From Streptomyces venezuelae (GTDB taxonomy: Bacteria > Actinomycetota > Actinomycetes > Streptomycetales > Streptomycetaceae): a stretch of 64,000 nt of DNA. The notes below the pieces were generated by a model, which was not told the origin of the DNA, searched no databases, and saw only the letters and a list, made by a program, of their open reading frames with translations. The position numbers and the translations under genes were made by a program. Shown one piece after another: positions 61,343 to 64,000 of the stretch (positions are counted from its first letter, which is position 1; every line of letters begins with the position of its first letter). The stretch spans positions 2,542,001 through 2,606,000 of the forward strand of contig NZ_CP029194.1 of the NCBI RefSeq assembly GCF_008642375.1, given 5' to 3'.

Positions 61343-62333
61343 TGCAGTGGATGCCGCCGCCGCCCGCGAAGATCGTGCGCGCGTCGACGAGGGTGACCGT
61401 GCGCTCCGGGAAGAGGCGGCGGAAGATCTCGGCGGCGAGCTCGTCGTGCGGGTCGTCGAAGGCGCACAGGATCACGCCGTCGTTGCACAGGTAGTGGTTG
61501 ATGTAGGAGTAGTCGACCCAGTCGCCCTCCTCGTCCTTGAGGACGGTGGGGGCCGGGATCTCGACGACCTCCAGGGGGCGGCCCTGCGCGTCCGTCTGGC
61601 CGCGGAGGATGCTCACGTACATCCGCGAGCGCTCGTAGTCCGGGTGGGCCGGGTCCTGCTGGCTGTGGACCAGGACCGTGCCGGGGCGGGCGAAGGCGGC
61701 GACGATGTCGACGTGGCCCTGGGTGCCGTAGAGGCCGTAGTCGCCGGCGAGGCCGTGCGGGAGCCAGATCGCCTTGGTGGTGCCGAGCCTGGCGTGGATC
61801 TCGGCCTCGACCTGCGCGCGGGTCCACTCCGGGTTGCGGCCCGAGCCGAGCTGGACGGTGTCGGTCAGCAGGACCGTGCCCTCGCCGTCGACGTGGATCG
61901 CGCCGCCCTCGTTGACGAGGAGGGAGGAGTGCACGGGGACCCCGGCGAGGTCCGCGACATGGCGGGCGATCTTCGAGTCGTGCTCCCAGCGGGCCCAGTC
62001 CTGGCCGCCCCAGCCGTTGAACACCCAGTCCACGGCGGCCAGTTCGGCGCCGTTCGTGACGAAGGTCGGGCCGATGTCCCGCATCCAGGCGTCGTCGAGG
62101 TCGCGCTCGACCAGCTCGACGTCCTCGCCGAGGAGGGCGCGGGCGGAGTCCGTGTCGCCGGGGGCGACGACCATCGTCACCGGCTCGTGGCGGCGTACGG
62201 CCCGGGCCACGGACGCCCAGGCGGCGCGCGCCTCGGCGAGCTCCTCGTCGTTGGTGAAGGTCGGGTTGGGGCTGGGCCAGGCCATCCAGGTGCGCTCGTG
62301 CGGCATCCACTCGGCGGGCATGCGGTACGTCAT
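61317..62333 (-). CDS. aguA: Agmatine deiminase
   Basis: A 338-residue guanidino-group-modifying enzyme that hydrolyses agmatine to N-carbamoylputrescine and ammonia. It starts MTYRMPAEWMPHERTWMAWP, the agmatine-deiminase N-terminus. DAWMRDIGPTFVTN (metal-free guanidine pocket Asp) near 79-92, SLLVNEGGAIHVDGEGTVLLTD, and PHGLAGDYGLYGTQGHVDIVAAFARPG follow. The catalytic Cys330 is in GGGGIHCITQQQP. Start ATG at 62333. It is eleven bases past the divergent ureC-like stop and on the same strand, so both are likely cotranscribed (the urease first). This suggests a joint role in nitrogen release from agmatine-derived compounds. Confidence 0.94.
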   Translation of the reverse strand: MTYRMPAEWMPHERTWMAWPSPNPTFTNDEELAEARAAWASVARAVRRHEPVTMVVAPGDTDSARALLGEDVELVERDLDDAWMRDIGPTFVTNGAELAAVDWVFNGWGGQDWARWEHDSKIARHVADLAGVPVHSSLLVNEGGAIHVDGEGTVLLTDTVQLGSGRNPEWTRAQVEAEIHARLGTTKAIWLPHGLAGDYGLYGTQGHVDIVAAFARPGTVLVHSQQDPAHPDYERSRMYVSILRGQTDAQGRPLEVVEIPAPTVLKDEEGDWVDYSYINHYLCNDGVILCAFDDPHDELAAEIFRRLFPERTVTLVDARTIFAGGGGIHCITQQQPRV

Positions 62334-62343
62334 GGTTCGGGTC

Positions 62344-64000
62344 CTAGAGGAAGTAGAGGCGGTTGAGGGAGACGGACTCGGCCGCCTCGGAGCGGATCGG
62401 GGAGCCGTCGAGCGAGACGAGGCCCGTACGGTCGTCGACCTGTACGTCCCCGACCCGGGAGTTGAGGAGCAGGTCGGCGGGGCCGATGCCGCGCGTGCCG
62501 CGCACGGGGACGCGGCGGCGGCGGGTCGGCATCGCGTCGGAGCCGAGGTCGACGGCGGCCTGCGCCACGAACGCGACGGAGAGGTCGGCGGCCGTGGCGC
62601 CGTGCCCGCCGAACAGCGGCCCCAGGACGAGTGGTTCACAGGTGTCGGTGGCGGCGTTCGGATCGCCCACGACCCCCCACGCGGGGAAGCCGGACTTGAG
62701 CACCAGCTGCGGCTTGGCTCCGAAGAACTCCGGCCGCCACAGCACGATGTCGGCGAGCTTGCCGACCTCGATCGAGCCGATCTCGTGTGCGAGGCCGTGG
62801 GCGATCGCCGGGTTGATGGTGAGCTTGGCCAGGTAGCGCAGCACGCGCGCGTTGTCGTCGTGCGCGCCGTCGCCCTCCAGGGGCCCCAGCTCGGCCTTCA
62901 TCTTCCCGGCCATGGCGAAGGTCCGGCGTACGGTCTCGCCGGCCCTTCCCATCCCCTGCGCGTCGGAGGAGGTGATCCCGATCGCGCCGAGGTCGTGCAG
63001 GACGTCCTCCGCACCCATCGTCCCGGCCCGGATCCGGTCGCGCGCCATCGCGGCGTCGCCCGGGAGGTCGGTCTTCAGGTCGTGGACGGAGACGATCATC
63101 CCGTAGTGCTCGGCTACCGCGTCGCGGCCGAAGGGCAGGGTGGGGTTGGTGGAGGAGCCGATGACGTTCGGCACGCCCGCCATCTTCAGGACGTTGGGGA
63201 CGTGTCCGCCGCCGCAGCCCTCGATGTGGAAGGCGTGGATCGTCCGGCCTTCCAGGACGCTCAGGGTGTCCTCGACGGAGAGGCACTCGTTCAGGCCGTC
63301 ACTGTGCAGGGCGACCTGGACGTCGTGCTCCTCCGCCACCCGCAGGGCCGTGTCCAGGGCCCGGGTGTGGGCACCCATGTCCTCGTGGACCTTGAAGCCG
63401 GACGCGCCGCCCTCCGCGAGGGCCTCCACCAGCGGCGCCGGGTCGGAGGACGAGCCCCGGGCGAGGAAGCCGATGTTGACGGGCCAGGCGTCGAAGGAGT
63501 TGAAGGCGTGGCGCAGCGCCCAGGGCGAGTTGACGCCGACGCCCCAGACCGGGCCGAACTCCTGGCCGATGACCGTGGTGACGCCGCTCGCGAGCGAGGC
63601 CTCCATGATCCGCGGCGAGAGCAGGTGGACGTGGGTGTCGACGGCTCCGGCGGTGGCGATGAGGCCCTCGCCGGAGACGATCGAGGTGCCGGTGCCGACG
63701 ACGACGTCGACGCCGTCGAGCGTGTCGGGGTTCCCGGCCCGTCCGATGGCGTGGATCCGGCCCTCGCGGATGCCGATCGACACCTTGCGGATGCCGAGCA
63801 CGGCGTCGATGACCAGGACGTTGCTGATGACGACGTCACAGGTCTCGCGGACGGCGGCCGCCTTGAGGTGGAGGCCGTCGCGGGCGGTCTTGCCGAAGCC
63901 GGCGAGGAACTCGTCGCCGTGCTTCTGGGAGTCGGACTCGACGCGGACGACGAGCCCGGAGTCGCCGAGGACGACGCGGTCCCCGGCGCGGGGGCCGTGC
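62344..64000 (-). CDS. ureC: Urease alpha subunit, divergent (UreC-like), N-terminus cut by window edge
   Basis: A 552-residue part of an amidohydrolase-fold protein. Visible start: HGPRAGDRVVLGDSGLVVRVESDSQKHGDEF (urease YGPTxGDRxRLGDT). Metal site: AVDTHVHLLSP (HxH), the lysine to be carbamylated in SGFKVHEDMG, then VALHSDGLNE, and FHIEGCGGGHVPN for FHTEGAGGGHAPD. The flap is SVHDLKTDLPGD for canonical CHHLxPSVPED, so the flap Cys is Val and the second His is Asp. DLGAIGITSSDAQGMGRAGE is next. Such divergent copies (I recall SCO5525-like) are separate from the complete ureABCFGD operon. No maturation genes lie in the window. The stop is eleven bases before the aguA start. Confidence 0.85.
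   Translation of the reverse strand, partial: HGPRAGDRVVLGDSGLVVRVESDSQKHGDEFLAGFGKTARDGLHLKAAAVRETCDVVISNVLVIDAVLGIRKVSIGIREGRIHAIGRAGNPDTLDGVDVVVGTGTSIVSGEGLIATAGAVDTHVHLLSPRIMEASLASGVTTVIGQEFGPVWGVGVNSPWALRHAFNSFDAWPVNIGFLARGSSSDPAPLVEALAEGGASGFKVHEDMGAHTRALDTALRVAEEHDVQVALHSDGLNECLSVEDTLSVLEGRTIHAFHIEGCGGGHVPNVLKMAGVPNVIGSSTNPTLPFGRDAVAEHYGMIVSVHDLKTDLPGDAAMARDRIRAGTMGAEDVLHDLGAIGITSSDAQGMGRAGETVRRTFAMAGKMKAELGPLEGDGAHDDNARVLRYLAKLTINPAIAHGLAHEIGSIEVGKLADIVLWRPEFFGAKPQLVLKSGFPAWGVVGDPNAATDTCEPLVLGPLFGGHGATAADLSVAFVAQAAVDLGSDAMPTRRRRVPVRGTRGIGPADLLLNSRVGDVQVDDRTGLVSLDGSPIRSEAAESVSLNRLYFL

Overview
The window is chromosomal DNA from a high-GC actinobacterium, almost certainly a Streptomyces. 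Codon third positions are strongly G/C, and GTG starts and leucine-poor codon sets are common. Several families are typical of the genus: a HupS-type HU protein with a Lys/Ala tail, NdgR, AccB/AccE, two complete conservons, and an ECF41 sigma factor. The left half keeps a gene order that I recall from both S. coelicolor and M. tuberculosis: smc, acyP, mutM, rnc, DUF177, SepIVA-like, coaD, rsmD, recG, DAK2, thiL, ddl, gpsA, cofC/fbiD, HU, leuD, leuC, IclR regulator, gltX, FAH. No database search was possible; names rest on motifs, length and neighbourhood.

Layout. 1-16.6 kb: mostly minus-strand core genes for chromosome segregation (smc, cut by the left edge), base-excision repair (mutM), RNA and ribosome function (rnc, rpmF, rsmD, rpmB), CoA synthesis (coaD), recombination (recG), a FakA-like DAK2 protein and thiamine kinases (thiD, thiL). 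A secreted CAP-domain protein and a divergent flavodoxin/HxlR pair are interspersed. 16.9-25.8 kb: an Lrp-type single-domain protein, a DUF3515 lipoprotein, ddl, a gpsA-plsC pair, cofC, hupS, and leuCD with the divergent regulator ndgR. 25.9-26.5 kb: five tRNA genes (three Glu-CUC, two Gln-CUG). 26.6-29.7 kb: a HAD hydrolase, gltX and an FAH-family gene.

30.1-41.4 kb: two consecutive conservons on the plus strand (cvn1 and cvn2). Each encodes a membrane histidine-kinase-like protein (CvnA), a roadblock/LC7 protein (CvnB), a DUF742 protein (CvnC) and a Ras-like GTPase (CvnD). The two GTPases differ at only two of 193 residues. Then come accE-accB, encoding the acyl-CoA carboxylase epsilon and beta subunits.

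43.5-55.9 kb looks like accessory cargo between accB and cimA: a Tat-exported PL8 polysaccharide lyase, a large GH101 endo-alpha-N-acetylgalactosaminidase, a small secreted M15-like protein, a YceI protein, a serine hydrolase, a small membrane protein with the remnant of its TetR regulator, a second sliding clamp (dnaN paralog) and a Gly-rich membrane protein.

55.9-64 kb: cimA, preceded by what reads as a transcription attenuator with a Met-Ile-Ile leader peptide; an MHS-type transporter with a TetR gene; an ECF41 sigma factor divergent from a small membrane protein that has a matching ECF41 promoter; agmatine deiminase; and a divergent urease alpha subunit cut by the right edge.

The most unusual items are the in-frame-deleted TetR gene beside intact palindromic operators and the dnaN paralog, the cimA leader, the mosaic identity and shared intercistronic hairpins of the twin conservons, the ECF41 promoter, the PL8/GH101 pair, the M15-like secreted protein, and the atypical UreC.
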